Assembly (NCBI GenBank): GCA_007922225.1
Contig: ML679961.1
Span: 65,733,075 to 65,797,074, forward strand
Reading direction: 5' to 3'
DNA length: 64,000 bases
Source: Emydura subglobosa
Lineage: Eukaryota > Chordata > Testudines > Chelidae
The notes under the pieces were generated by a model, which worked only from the letters and a program-made list of their open reading frames with translations, did not search any database and was not told where the DNA came from. The translations under genes were made by a program, and so were the position numbers. Shown here piece after piece: positions 1 to 12,200 of the stretch (the stretch's first letter is position 1; every line of letters starts with the position of its first letter).

Positions 1-180
1 GTACAGGGACTAGTTCTGTGGCTCCCATTTGCAGAAGATGGTTTACTTCCTCCTTGAGGATGAGCTCCTGAGAGGGGGATCCCTGAAGAGGGATGGGGAG
101 GAGTGGTGGGATGGCATAATTAGGAAGGAGATGGAATATCCTTCCTTGATTATTTTCAGGACCCATTTGTTACAGGTGAT
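1..180 (-). pseudogene. DIRS pol, N-terminal end (partial, decayed)
   Basis: Minus-strand reading ITCNKWVLKIIKEGYSISF then PSHHSSPSLFRDPPL resembles the start of DIRS reverse transcriptase (TxxRWVLxIVxxGYxIxF). A stop and a frameshift follow. Runs off the window. Confidence 0.6.
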
Positions 181-479
181 AAGTGTCCAAAGATGGTAGA
201 AATGGAGCTAATCAATTGGCAAACTAGTGGTCTGTTTGTGAGGTCAGAGATGGCAGGGACAGATGGAACAGGGGAAGTTCTCGGGCCCTCGACCACATCT
301 ACAAAACTGTTTGTTGGAAGGTATATGAGGTGTCCCTTGAGCAGCGGGCTGTCTGCTATTGGGAGAGCATTGACAGCAGCATTGATTGTCGAACTGCCAC
401 TGTGGGTAATAAGATTGAGGCCGGGATCTTGGGGGAAGTTGGTATTTCCCTGATCTCCTCTTTGGTTGTGGAGTGTATA

Positions 480-2515
480 TACCCAGAGATCTGAGTGTAG
501 CTCAGGAATCCTTTAGCGAGTGTAATGCATTGTTCGTATGCTCAGAGAACAACTTTTGTCCTTCAAAACAGTAGATCTTTAACCATTGTTTGTACCTCCT
601 TGGGGAATCCTGAGAGATATAATCAGAAGGCTTGCTGCATTACTATCACGGTAGCAATGGATCAGGCTGCCGTGTCGGCTGAGGCCAAGGAGGCCTGAAG
701 AGCTGTGCAGGCTGTAAGATGGCCTTCCGCTATCAGGGGCAAGAATTGCTCCTTTTTAGGCTCTGAGGTCTTGACATAACTACTTCAGTTTGGAGTAGTT
801 TATATAATTGTATTTTGCCATGAGGGTCTTTTAGTTTGAAATTCTAAACTGAAGCATGGTGAAGGAGTAAGATTTTCTCCCAAATAAATCTAATAATTTC
901 CAATCCCGGTCAGGATGGGTAGATCAGGATTGGTATTGCTGATTCTCCCACATTAACAACAAGGGAGTTCAGAGAAGGGAGTGAAAACAAGAATTCTGCA
1001 TTCTTTATTGGTATATAGTATTTTCTATCTGCGCATTTGCATGTAGGTGGGACAGAGGATGGGGTCTGCCATAAATGATTGGCCAGTTTGAGCAAAGCCC
1101 TATTGATAGGTACTGCAATTTTTGCTGCTGAGGAAGTATGGAGAATGTCAATTAACTCATGCTGCTTTTCTTTAACCTTCTCCAGTTGGATGTGTACACT
1201 GCCTGCCTCTCTGCAGAACAAGTTCTGAAAGTGTCTAAAATTATCAGCCACACCAGGAGGCAGTGGCATGGTAGCCTCATCAGATGAGGATGATAAGTGC
1301 AGGGATGATGGTGCCTCTTCCTCTTGATCATTCTCATGTTCCCCTTCATGCTCCTGCAGTGGTTCTTTCTCTTGTGTTTGTGAAAGCTGTACATCTGGAG
1401 GTCGTGAGATTGAGGAGGATGGGGCAGATGGAGGATGTTGTATTTGCTGTACTGGTGGGTTACCAAAATGAGCCCTATACATGGCCCAAGGATCCCAGTA
1501 TGGCCAGTTGAGTGGAAGAGGATTGTGTGGTTGCATCCAGGGAGGACCCTGCCAAATTGGGTACCCTGAAGTGTTGGAGAGTAGGCTTTCAAGAAAGGCT
1601 CTATTTATCCCAATGTTGCTAGGGCAATAATGCAGTGTACTCCTCCTCTTCTTCCTCTGCATCACTCAGGAAGGGGGGAGCCGTTCCTGTCGGAGAGAGT
1701 GAGGCATAGCTTGACTCAGGTGAATGTGAGACTTGAAGTAAGTCTTGTTTAAGGGACTGGAAACTCCCAAGTATCAGATACTCTTAGGTCTGATATGTAT
1801 CTGTACTCCTGTGGTGCATATGGCATCGGTTGGTATACATGGTGCCGTGTTGTGTTTTTCAACATGGCCAGCAGATGGCGCCAGAGATTTTTTCGGAGCC
1901 AATAGCATAGCAGAATTTGAGGTCGGTGCCAGTCTTGGTCAGCGGTTGTTTGGGAGCCACAAAGGGTCTTGGAGCCATGGATGAGGTCGTGGGCTTGGTT
2001 TAGTCACCACAAAGAGAAGGTGGTGTTGATAGCTGGTGATATGCCCTGGTAAGGTCCTTCAACCTGGTCTTAGAGGCTGAGGAACTCAGTTTCTTTACAG
2101 CATCCTGCCCTGTCAGAAGCCGTTGACGCCCCAGATCTAGCTGTGGATGGCATTCATGGAGTTTGTGCCTCAGGGGATGAAGAGGAGGCCATTCTCTTCT
2201 TACCCTTGGCCGGGCAGAGGACGTTTTTCTCTTATTCGAGTGAGGGTCAGTAGCCGATCTTGACAACCGTGAGGGCCTCTCCAGGGAAGAGTGTGAACCA
2301 GGATCAGAAGCTGGGCAAAGGGACTTCTCCATCAGGAGCAATTTAAGTCTGATGTTCCTCTCCTTTCTTGCTCCAGGTTTCAAATCAAGGCAGTGGGAGC
2401 ATTTCTGAGGAACGTGTTCCTCATCCAAAAAAGAATGCACTCTCTGTGGCCATCTGTTATCGGGGAAGGCGGCTCCACAGGAGATGCACCTCTGAAACCT
2501 GGGAGAACTGGGCAT
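480..2515 (-). pseudogene. DIRS Gag-like ORF1, broken
   Basis: Begins with a cysteine cluster, CISCGAAFPDN ... VPQKCSHCLDLKPGARKER (residues 10-53 of a 171-codon frame, 2515-2000). After a frame break it continues in 1665-910 with a glutamate/serine-rich middle and the conserved block LWQTPSSVPPTCKCADRKYY, then KNAEFLFSLPSLNSLVV. Further left the family text ACTALQASLASADTAA can still be read with stops. CxxC...HxxxxC spacing suggests a zinc knuckle. Not a host gene. Confidence 0.7.
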
Positions 2516-3234
2516 AAGGGTGAGGTTACGGCTTCTCGACTGGGAAAATGGAAATATACACTATGCCAAAGACTGTGGGGTCGCAGAAATTAAAATAAAG
2601 TAGTAGGAAGAAATAATACTAATGATTTTTTTTTTTAAAAGGAAGAAAGAGGAAAAAAGCAAAGAACTATCTATCTAAGGGAGAGTTTACTACATAACTA
2701 TCTAAAGAAGGTGAAAACAGGCTTTGCTAAGGGTTGCATTCCAGACCATAGGTGGTAGAGAAGGAACTGAGGGTGGTTGGATCACACAGCACTATATATG
2801 CTGCCCGCACACTGCACAAGGCAGGGAAGGTGCGCATGTACGATCCGATGGGCACTGCTATTGAAGATCTCCAACCCCAGATGGAAAGGCACTGCTACAC
2901 CTACAGTGGAGCACCCATGGGGATGTCACTCGAAAAAGAACAGGCACTTACAAGGTATTTAAGCTCAATCTTGAGAAGGTGGTAAGGACACCCCTAACCC
3001 ATCAGGTGTCTTAGCTGCTCCACTCTGCAGGATCGCATTGTTGGCAAGGTGAAGGGATTCTTGGTAATTTCTACAAATGGGGTCTAACAAGTGGGCCCCT
3101 AAAACTTTCTGCTGAGTCAAGGTAGGGAGCAAGTGGCGGAGGAGAGCACAGTATGCAGACAGCCAGAAGAGCTGTGGTTGCCAGGCACAGTGTTCCCACG
3201 GCAGGCTAAGGGCTTCCTACTGCACTGTACTCAC

Positions 3235-3279
3235 CTTGTTTTCATCGCTATCCATATCCTGGATCAGATTGTCCAGATC
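3235..3279 (-). CDS. ZFYVE26: ZFYVE26 exon 41 (residues 2496-2510)
   Basis: 45-nt exon: acceptor TTTTGGGCACAG|GATCTG, donor AACAAG|gtgagt. It encodes DLDNLIQDMDSDENK, matching human ELEGLIQAIHNDDNK. The next human exon (beginning VRAYLTCCKLRSAYLI) is not found to the left in this window. Confidence 0.9.
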
Positions 3280-6200
3280 CTGTGCCCAAAAGGGGAAAAG
3301 CAGGTGACAATTAGTGGACTGTAGATTGCAAGCCATTATATCTTTACAGTCAATCAGAGACCAAACCATTGCACAGATGAAATCACAGCAAGGTGTTTAA
3401 ATCATCTCAGCCAACACTGGCGCCAGATACCAAGCCCGATTCATCTCTTTTACTGCAGCTTATTTCCTGGCCCCAACACCAATGGGGTATCTTCAGGGAA
3501 CCCAATGAGGCAACTTCCCCACCCTCCCCCATCAGGACTTCCTGCCCCCCTCTAAGCGGCGGTAACTTCATGAGGAACTGGTTCCCCACCCCCTCCATGC
3601 TACCCACACATCACAAAGCCTTTATATTGATGGACATGGCAGTCTTAATAGGTTGCTTCCTACGGTCTACCAGCAAGGGACCTTCATGGAAAGGTGCTCC
3701 TCCTCATCTAAAAAACAGCCACATAAGGGACTGGTAGAAGGATCTCTCATGGGTGCCCACTTGCACAGCACCTTGCTGGGAGATTTGAGGGCAAGAACCC
3801 TGCAGCTAGACGATCACCTCCCAGAACAGCCATTTCCTTGTGCAGATGCACACTGATTTCTCTTTGAATAGAAAATGCAGAATAAGGGTTCAGAAGAGGT
3901 TGACAGCATGTCTCAGTGCAGGGGAGGGATGCTGAGAGGAAAGGTACTGTCCCCCTTTCTAGCCTATCCCACATCAGAAGACAACGCCATGGGGGCAGCA
4001 TTACCTCTGAGGGGATATCCTTAAACTCCTCCAGGCAGTTTAGGATGATGTTATCCCCATCATTTTTGGCTGCAACTCCAGACTCACTGACACATTTGAG
4101 GAGCTGCCGGATCTCACTGTAGTTCTGCTGCTTCACCAGCTCCTTGGCCACTTTACTGTACACAGCTGCAGCTTCCAGCTGGAAGTCCTAAGGTGGGAAA
4201 ATAAAGTGTCAGAGCAGCATGTTCAGTTATGGCAGATTCTGCTCCTCCTCTGGGCAGGCCCAGTACTCTGCTGCTGTGAGAGCAGAGTGTGGCTCAAGTA
4301 CAGCCCGCATTGCTCTAAAAACGCAGCCCATTGCCACCCTCATTTTCCACACAGAAGTACAGCCCTCAGGGCAAGGGGTCCCAGCATGCCATTTTGCTCA
4401 AACAGCCAGTCCGCTCAGATAATAGTGGGATCCTAGCCACCAGGGGCCACACCTCTGTACCAGAAATGAGGGCAGCTGCAGTCTGCTCCACTCCATGCAA
4501 GCCAGGCTCTCCCCTTACACTCCCACCAATCTACTAATGTGGGTCCTTCTCATCTAAACAAAATGAGGGCGCCTGTGCTACTAGTACCATGCCAGCAAGT
4601 ATCTCCAGCATGTGTGGATGGCGGAGGCTGAGACACACATTTATATGAAGATGGACAGTTTTCAATTAAATACTTTCTGCTCCTGGATCAGCAGGCTATA
4701 GGAATAGCATAGAGCCTGCTCTGGATCTATTCCTCCATATCCTGTGTCATCATTGACACCTGTGCAAAATGGGTGTCAAATGCTACCAAATCTGAATTCT
4801 CCATTCACACCTCACAAAGTGGGGTAGCACTTTGCACAGTGTGAATGACTGAGGAAGATGCAAGACAGTGGAGAATGCTGTTTAGTTACTCTAGGAGAGC
4901 AGCAGGTATGAAGGGAATGCTTTGCTAACCCTGTGGATGAGCCAGGAGGGAAGTTAATTGGCTCTGAAGCAAGCAGACCCATCTCTGACGATGACAGGCA
5001 GTGCCATAGTTCTCTTCACATGGTGCCTGGAGTCCCTTCCTTCACTTGTTCTCTCCCATCAGGGTGACCCCTCTTTAATCTCCTCTCCTTTGGTAGGATG
5101 AGCGGGCACCAACTTATTCAGATGCACAGCGAGACAGCTTTCTGGCTGATCTAGAGATCTCAGAACTGCCAGCATCACATTGAGGGACAGACAAGGGAAC
5201 CTTGAAAATTAAACACTATCCCCTCACCCCACTCCCCAAAAAAGACAGGTAGGCTAATTAGATCTGGAAGCTGACGACAGTGACCCTCTAAACTAAAAGC
5301 TGGCCAGGCAGTTCATTTCCTTGCTGGCAAGGGGTCCCTGACAACTTATGGAGGTTTAGAACCTGCATAATTGATTTGTCTGTATTTTACACAAACATGG
5401 TGACTGATCTGAAACCTGTTTTCCCCACTTGTTGTAAAGGGTCTGGTACGTAACAGTGGTGATTTACAGGAATGGGGTCAATCTTACATGCAGCAACTTC
5501 TTAGGTTTTCCGTACCTGGAGAACTCTGAATGCAATTCCAAAACCTTCTTCAATGTTCTTCCCTTCCAGCATCACCTGAGAAGAAATTGCAAACATTAAA
5601 CATAGGGGAAAGTGAGACAGCTTCATTTGGTTGTGCGCAGAGAACTCACAAGGAAATTAAGTCACTCGCAAAAGTAGCCTAGGTATTTTACGGCCTTTTG
5701 TGTGAGTTTAGCATTGCAATAGCTTTTGTCAAAAGGCAATTTACAGCCTTGTTAAGAAGCGTCCCTAACAATGGAAGGCAGCATGATCCAGAGAGGGAGA
5801 GGCAAAAAGATATGGGCTCTGTTGCCAGCTGCCCCATGGTGGGCAAGTTGCCTAACTTCTCTCCACCTGTAACAGGAGAAGGATACTTACCCTAGCTTTA
5901 AAATGCAATGAGATCTACAGATGAAAAGCACAGTTAGTGTTATTTGGAATTTGCTCACTCTAAAAGCCTGGCTAATGAGCAGAATTTCTCCAAATCTTCT
6001 ACCTTTAAGCTTTCTTAAATTTTTTTTTTAAATGAATATTGTGCTAGTGAAAGGGGCCAAATAAGTGCTGCAGGCCCAAAATCATCCTTTAATCCACAGA
6101 ACAGGTCAAACTAAGACAGCAAGTTCATATTTTGAATGAAACAATGCTAGGTTATAGATGACAGCTAGTACCTTGCAAGCTACATCCATCTTCATGTGAT

Positions 6201-9200
6201 TGTTTCCAAAGAGTGTGGGCAATGTTGAGCCAGTTATCTGAGAGGTCTCTGAGCTTTCACACCGATGCAGGAACTTGGTGACTTCCATTTGTAGCTCAAC
6301 TGTATTGATGTGCCTAGATCGGGAAAATATTCTCATTTAGCTGTGTACCAAGAAGTATTCACACAACTATTAACGAAGTGCTTCATCCACAAATGATTAC
6401 ATTCTTGAAAGTGTCTCAAAAGGTAGATGTGTTTGTAACTGAGATAAAAAAAAAAGGGCTATTTTAGCTGCTGTTTGACTTGAGCATACAATATTAGCAT
6501 TAGCACCTTTTTGTCTATTCCCAGCTATAGCACTGAAGTGCTCTTCAGAACTGCATGGGAAATATGCATTACAAGGGCTCACCTGAAGTTCAACATTCTG
6601 CATGCAGCAAGCACTTCCTTCCAGAAAGTGGCTGATCATCTGTGGATCCCTAACAACAACTCCCAGACACACGTGAGACGACTAACCTTTGTTAAACTGC
6701 AGTCAAGTGTGAAAAAGTTTTTTTTCTTCTATTTTAGAAGAAAATAGACCTTAAGAAGACTAGTTATAGACACCCCAAAAGTTAGAAAGAGAGGACTAAA
6801 CTTATAACACCATCTTAAAATTTGGAAATTCAGTTAGCCATCTAATTCTGGCTTCTAATGCTCACATCTAGCTCTGCTACTATTCAGGCAATAAGTTTAG
6901 TAAATAAAATGTAAATTGTATGGGCTATGGCCATATCAGTTTCACCTACATATAGGAGGATGGGTGGTGCATGGACTGACATTCTGCCACTTGAGGCTTG
7001 TCTTGACTAGGAAGAGCGATGTTTACCCCACATCTATACAAGGAAAAAGGTTGAGTTTTGGTTGGGCTTAGCTAGCATATGTTAGCTAAGCCCAGTCTAA
7101 ACTCAAGCAGTTTTCCTAACCAAGACAAGCCTCAAGTGCAACCTCATTCTCAGATCTTGATTTCCTGTTTTGTAGATACCTTGACACATCAGTGGCAGTC
7201 ATTTTCTTCCGAAAAGTGCAAACAGCTTTTTTCCTTCCTGAACTCCTTGAAACCTCCTGCAGGTAGACTTTGAGGTGGTCCTTGACCTTCAGGAGCCATT
7301 TCTGTTTGTCTCCCAGCTCTGTGTAAGACTTTGCCTTGTGAGTGAAGAATCTAATGCAGGTCATGGCAGCACGGACATGATCCTGGAAAAAAACGAACAA
7401 GTAATGAACTTTTAAAAGGGGGATCATTTGACAACAACAAAGCTACAGTCTGTGTTGTCAAGAAACACTACCAGAATCTCAGAAGCTGAAAAGACTGAGA
7501 ACATCCATAGGTAGAACATATTCAGAGCTACTTTGATTGCCTGTACTAAAATGCTCACACAAAGCAAACATTATGGTTCCCTATGAGGACTTACAATTAA
7601 AGCAACAGATAAGATGGTGCAACAAGACCAGATTCATGACAATAAGCACAGCAGAAATGAATAGACAGTATTTCAACATCATGCCTGGGATCTTCCTGTC
7701 TTTTCTAGGATCAGAAAGTGAAGATAAGCTTATATTCAATAAAAATTAAATAAACAAAAGATATATTGTTGTGCACTAGCAAAGCACAAGGACTTTGCCA
7801 GCTACAAGACAATGCTACATTTAGAAAATGTGAAACAGGAAACAACTGCAGACGTGGACTCTAGTTACTCTCTCATTTAAGTGGTCTTAAATTTCTATAA
7901 CAGCTATCAACACATAGGATCCAAAAGTGTGGTACAAATCTATACATACAGGCATCATTTGACGCAACATGGAAACATAGCCACCTCTGGGACAAGATTA
8001 AACAGCTGTTTAACATTACACAACAGCTTGGGATGGAGCGTATAGAAGATATAGATGAATACTTGTTCCAACTGAAACCACAGGGAATTCACAGAAGAAC
8101 ATAACATGACCAAGGCACATAGGTCAATAACCCTGAGTAAAATCACTGAATATGGTGATGCTATTCACTATTTCAGCACACTATTCACACACTCCACCCT
8201 TACCTTCATAAACTGCTGCAGTTCATACAGAATGTGATAGTAGTTCTTTTTCTGCAAGTGTTTACAGGCTGCAATCAGGTAGATGCCCCAGCTCTCCAGG
8301 CCTGGATCAATGGTTTCCAGCAGGTTCTCCAACATATGCAATTTCCCACTTTTATAACTTGGGACAAAGACCCCTTCAATGAACACTTCCTGTGGACTCT
8401 CCTACAGTATGAAAAAGGAAGCTTGAGGTGAATCAGCTGCAGGAACTGGCTTTTCTCATGCCATTGAAGGCAATATCAGTGACAAAAAGATTAACCCTAT
8501 ATTCTGGACACAAGAAGGCACCTGGCACATAGCTCACTGTGAATTATTTTTAAAAGAGTGCGATCACATTGTTTAATCACTGCATTCAGGGTAGTGACTG
8601 AGTTTGCTATTTAAAAAAAACACTGCACAGCACAAGTTACAGAACCCAGTATGTACAGAAATGTATTAATAAAAACACATTCAGTGAAAGCAGGTTAACT
8701 TTTCAGTGGAAGTCTTTCCCTAGAGTGATGTGAGCCTCAGCACCAAAACAACCTTGCACTACAGTATGAGAACCGGAAAGTGAGAACCACCATTTTAAGT
8801 CTCACTGTCCAAGCTGCAGTAAGAAGTTTTCAACCTAAGCTGTTTTGAATTACCTGAAAAATTTAACTGGTGGAAAACTGCTTGTTTCATCACCGGGCTC
8901 TCAAAAGCAAGCAGATATTCTTAAAAAAACTAATTCACTTCTAAGCCAAGAACAAGCAGGGTATGTTCAAAAGGTAATTGAGAATAAGGGCTTAAAATGA
9001 ACCTTCTCAGTTCTAATGATCACACTCACACTGGTGATATAAAGAGAAACCAGAGCTGATAAGGCCACTTAAACAATTACCTATTAATAAACCAGTTAAC
9101 AGGTTGGGGATAATGGAGCTAGGTATTTCAATCAGTATGTTCTATGTCAAATTCATTTCAATTCTAAAAGGTCAATGAACCAGCTAAAATCCTATATACT

Positions 9201-12200
9201 AGATGTTTTAAGTATTTTTCAGTAGCTTTCATGCTGGTAAATACTGGTGGATTGATAGTTCTGGAGGAGAACTGAGAGTGGCTCTCTCTTCTCTAGCCTT
9301 CATTACTTCAGTAAGGGGATGGGGCAATAATAATTCTAAGATGGAACAGTGCTAGTTAATGTGCTACACGACACTGGAATTGGAATAAATCCAGAGACCT
9401 GTCAACGAGATTATAAGTATCACAAACTCAGAGGAAATCGAGCGTGCTGGATTTTGCACTCAGTCATTACTGTACTATCCTGGTTATCATCTTGGATTTG
9501 CTTGGAAGGGAGAAGTCCTCTTAATTGCTTTCTAAACCCCAATTTAGATGATTCAAGAACAGATTCTGATAGTGCCAGAATCTCACCTTATTTAACAAAT
9601 GCAGAAGTGCTTCTCGCATGCAGTCGTGTCTCATGTAGAAGCTAATGATTGCTAGGTTGGTGCCATAAGTGTGTAAATAGAACAAGCACTCTTGATAGTA
9701 GCTGTTGTGTTGGATCTTCCCTTCGGACATCATCTCCAGAGACAGGCTTCGTGTCCTCAGGGTTGCTTCCAGATCTCTCAATGTGGCAAAGTAGTCATCG
9801 TCCTGCTATTAAGACAGAGAATCAAGGACATGGGACTACCCAAGAACAATTAACAGGAAGACAATACCGCAGTGCCTCTCTCGGGTTAATGAATATCAGC
9901 CAACACCCTCTCTTTTTCTACTGTGGTATACATGGGATGAGACTCCAGTCATATTACTGGATAGGGAAACTGTTCAAATCTTGCTAGCAGCAACGATGCT
10001 TAAACATGACTGTAACTAGCATGGTCCTGTTCCCAATATGGATGGGTACTTATAGGAGGTTTGTTTTTTAAAAGATATTTGCTGAAGTATCTATCAGCAA
10101 TGGAAACATGCATTCAACTTCCAGATTTGCTGTTTTATCAGAAGACCAGAAATTTTAGGAGCACAAATATCATCAAGGTGGGGAAAGACCTCTTGGGATA
10201 TCAGTTTATTTAAAAATTCAAAGTATTAATTGGGGCCTTTATTTTTGCTGGTACCTAATTATAGCTTACAATAAACCCAAACTACATAAATTCTAAGGGA
10301 ACATTTTCAATCTGGAGGTTCAGAAGTCCCAAGTTTCACCAGCAACTATTACATGACTATCAATCAGAAGTTCTGGACTAAAGAGATCTGTATCACACTG
10401 TACAGCTGGATTTACAGCTGGACTTAGTTTCCTCATAAAGACACACTGTATGCGTTGTATAACAATATAAAAAAAAAGGTGGTTTAATTACTAAAGCAAT
10501 GCTAATCAAAAAAAGAGAATGAACTTCTGCCTGCAACTCATAACTTTTGATGGGGGGGGAGGGGCCCCGAAAGGGGAGTGTGTCTTCTAGGTCTCATTCA
10601 ATCCTTGCACCTCTATGGAGGCTAACAAGGGAGGACATTAGTGCCACTTCTGATACATAGTGACATGAACATCAGTGCATTAAGGATTCGACTGAGACCT
10701 CTACTCCTTTTCACATTGGTCTACAAAACAGCAGTCAGATGGGCTTCTGCATGACCTTCAAAAGATGAGCTTCTTTCCCACCTACTGGGCACAACACTAA
10801 ACAAAACAGAATCCTATCATTCTGCTGTCAGCCACTGACTGTGGGGGCAAGCCAGTGGGATTTCTCCACAAGCTTCGGTGTTTGGGCTGCAAATCCTCAC
10901 ACCATCTGCTCCAGGTGCAAATTATGTCAAAAAGACAAAAGCAGCTGCATGATACTGCTCCAGCATTAACCCCTAGAATATGCTATGGATGTCTTTCCCC
11001 CCCATTGGTTGAATCATGTTCTCCCTGAAGGACTGTGCCAAAGCTTCAGAACTTCAACAGTTTTGGTACAGTTTCCCAGCACAGATAGAATAGCTTCTTA
11101 CCACCAAGAGTATGGGTTTCACGGTGGACTCCAGATACTGTATCACGTCTTGGACCAGCCTTGAGCCATGATTCAACTGGTTCAGATCGAAGGGTGGCTT
11201 TAAGCATCGGCTGAATTTCTCTCTTGCTGCACTTAAGTTCCCAGCTTTAAGACAAGCCATGCCCCAGGCATGCCATGCTCCACCTGGATCCAGCCCAGTC
11301 TTTGTAGAAACCTAAGCCCCAAACCATGAGTTAACAATACACAACATAGAGACACAGCACAGAAATCAGGAGAAGCAGATAACACCATTCCTAATCTAAA
11401 TTTGTGACCTTCCATTGCCGAAACGAAGAAATGTTTTCTTGTACAGTAAGAAATGCCTTCATCAGTTCCACATTAGTGAACTTAAATACCAGCTCTTGAA
11501 CTACCTAAACTCTGATTATGGAAGCATTTTCCTATTGCAAACATATTGGCAGAGTTTAATCAATCACAGGTCAAGGAAAATTCAGTCCAACAGTTTTTAC
11601 ATTCCTAAAAGTAAAGTCATTTTCTCCTTGGTAGTAGATTTTATAGTTTTGTTACAAGAACAGAATAGCAGGAAACAGGTTTGTGGTTTAGGAAGTGATA
11701 TGAAGTGTTAGTTGTTTTCTGTTTATAGACTTGTCGATGCCTTGTGGAAACATTTTGGCAATGTTCAGTTTCACACAAAATTCTAATAGCAATAGAAAAC
11801 ATCATCATCCCACAGTTTCTTTAGCAGGGATTTTTGCATGTAACTGGGAACCATTTTTGTTTAGCAGTTCATCTGTTCATGATGCTTATTCCTCACTAGA
11901 AATCCTAATCCTGTTTGTGTCATCATAATCCTCTCCATAACAACTATGATGCAACAGAGGCTTATGGAAGCAAGGGGGTAGGGAGGCAGAATGGAGAGGA
12001 TAAGCCATACGACCAACCAGATGAGCTCTCAAGATTTTATCACAGTCGCACAAAGTGAATGTTTTTCAAAGTTGTCCTTGTAGGCCTTAGAGTCCTTAAA
12101 TACAAATCAAATCACAAAACCCTGAAGTCACAGATAGATCTTTCCTATTAGACTGGATGTCCTAGATCCCCTAACAATGCAGGGTTGTTCCTGACAGTGC

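Larger units (their letters stand above)
1..3000 (-). mobile_element. DIRS-like retrotransposon, decayed (5' part)
   Basis: Minus-strand element in the last ZFYVE26 intron, with its 5' end at about 2960-3000 and running off the window at the left. Order on the minus strand: a leader with TATATA near 2790-2800 and the repeated-family word CCCATGGGGATGTCACTCG (plus strand); a Gag-like ORF1 starting at 2515; and the beginning of a pol frame within 1-180. The proteins match those of tyrosine-recombinase (DIRS) retrotransposons abundant in turtles. Reverse transcriptase core and recombinase lie outside the window. Confidence 0.75.

Noticed and set aside
2000..2515. 171-codon frame with a CxxC...HxxxxCxxC cluster that could be a host zinc-finger protein
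   Set aside because: It matches the Gag-like ORF1 of turtle DIRS elements and is followed by other decayed parts of the same element.
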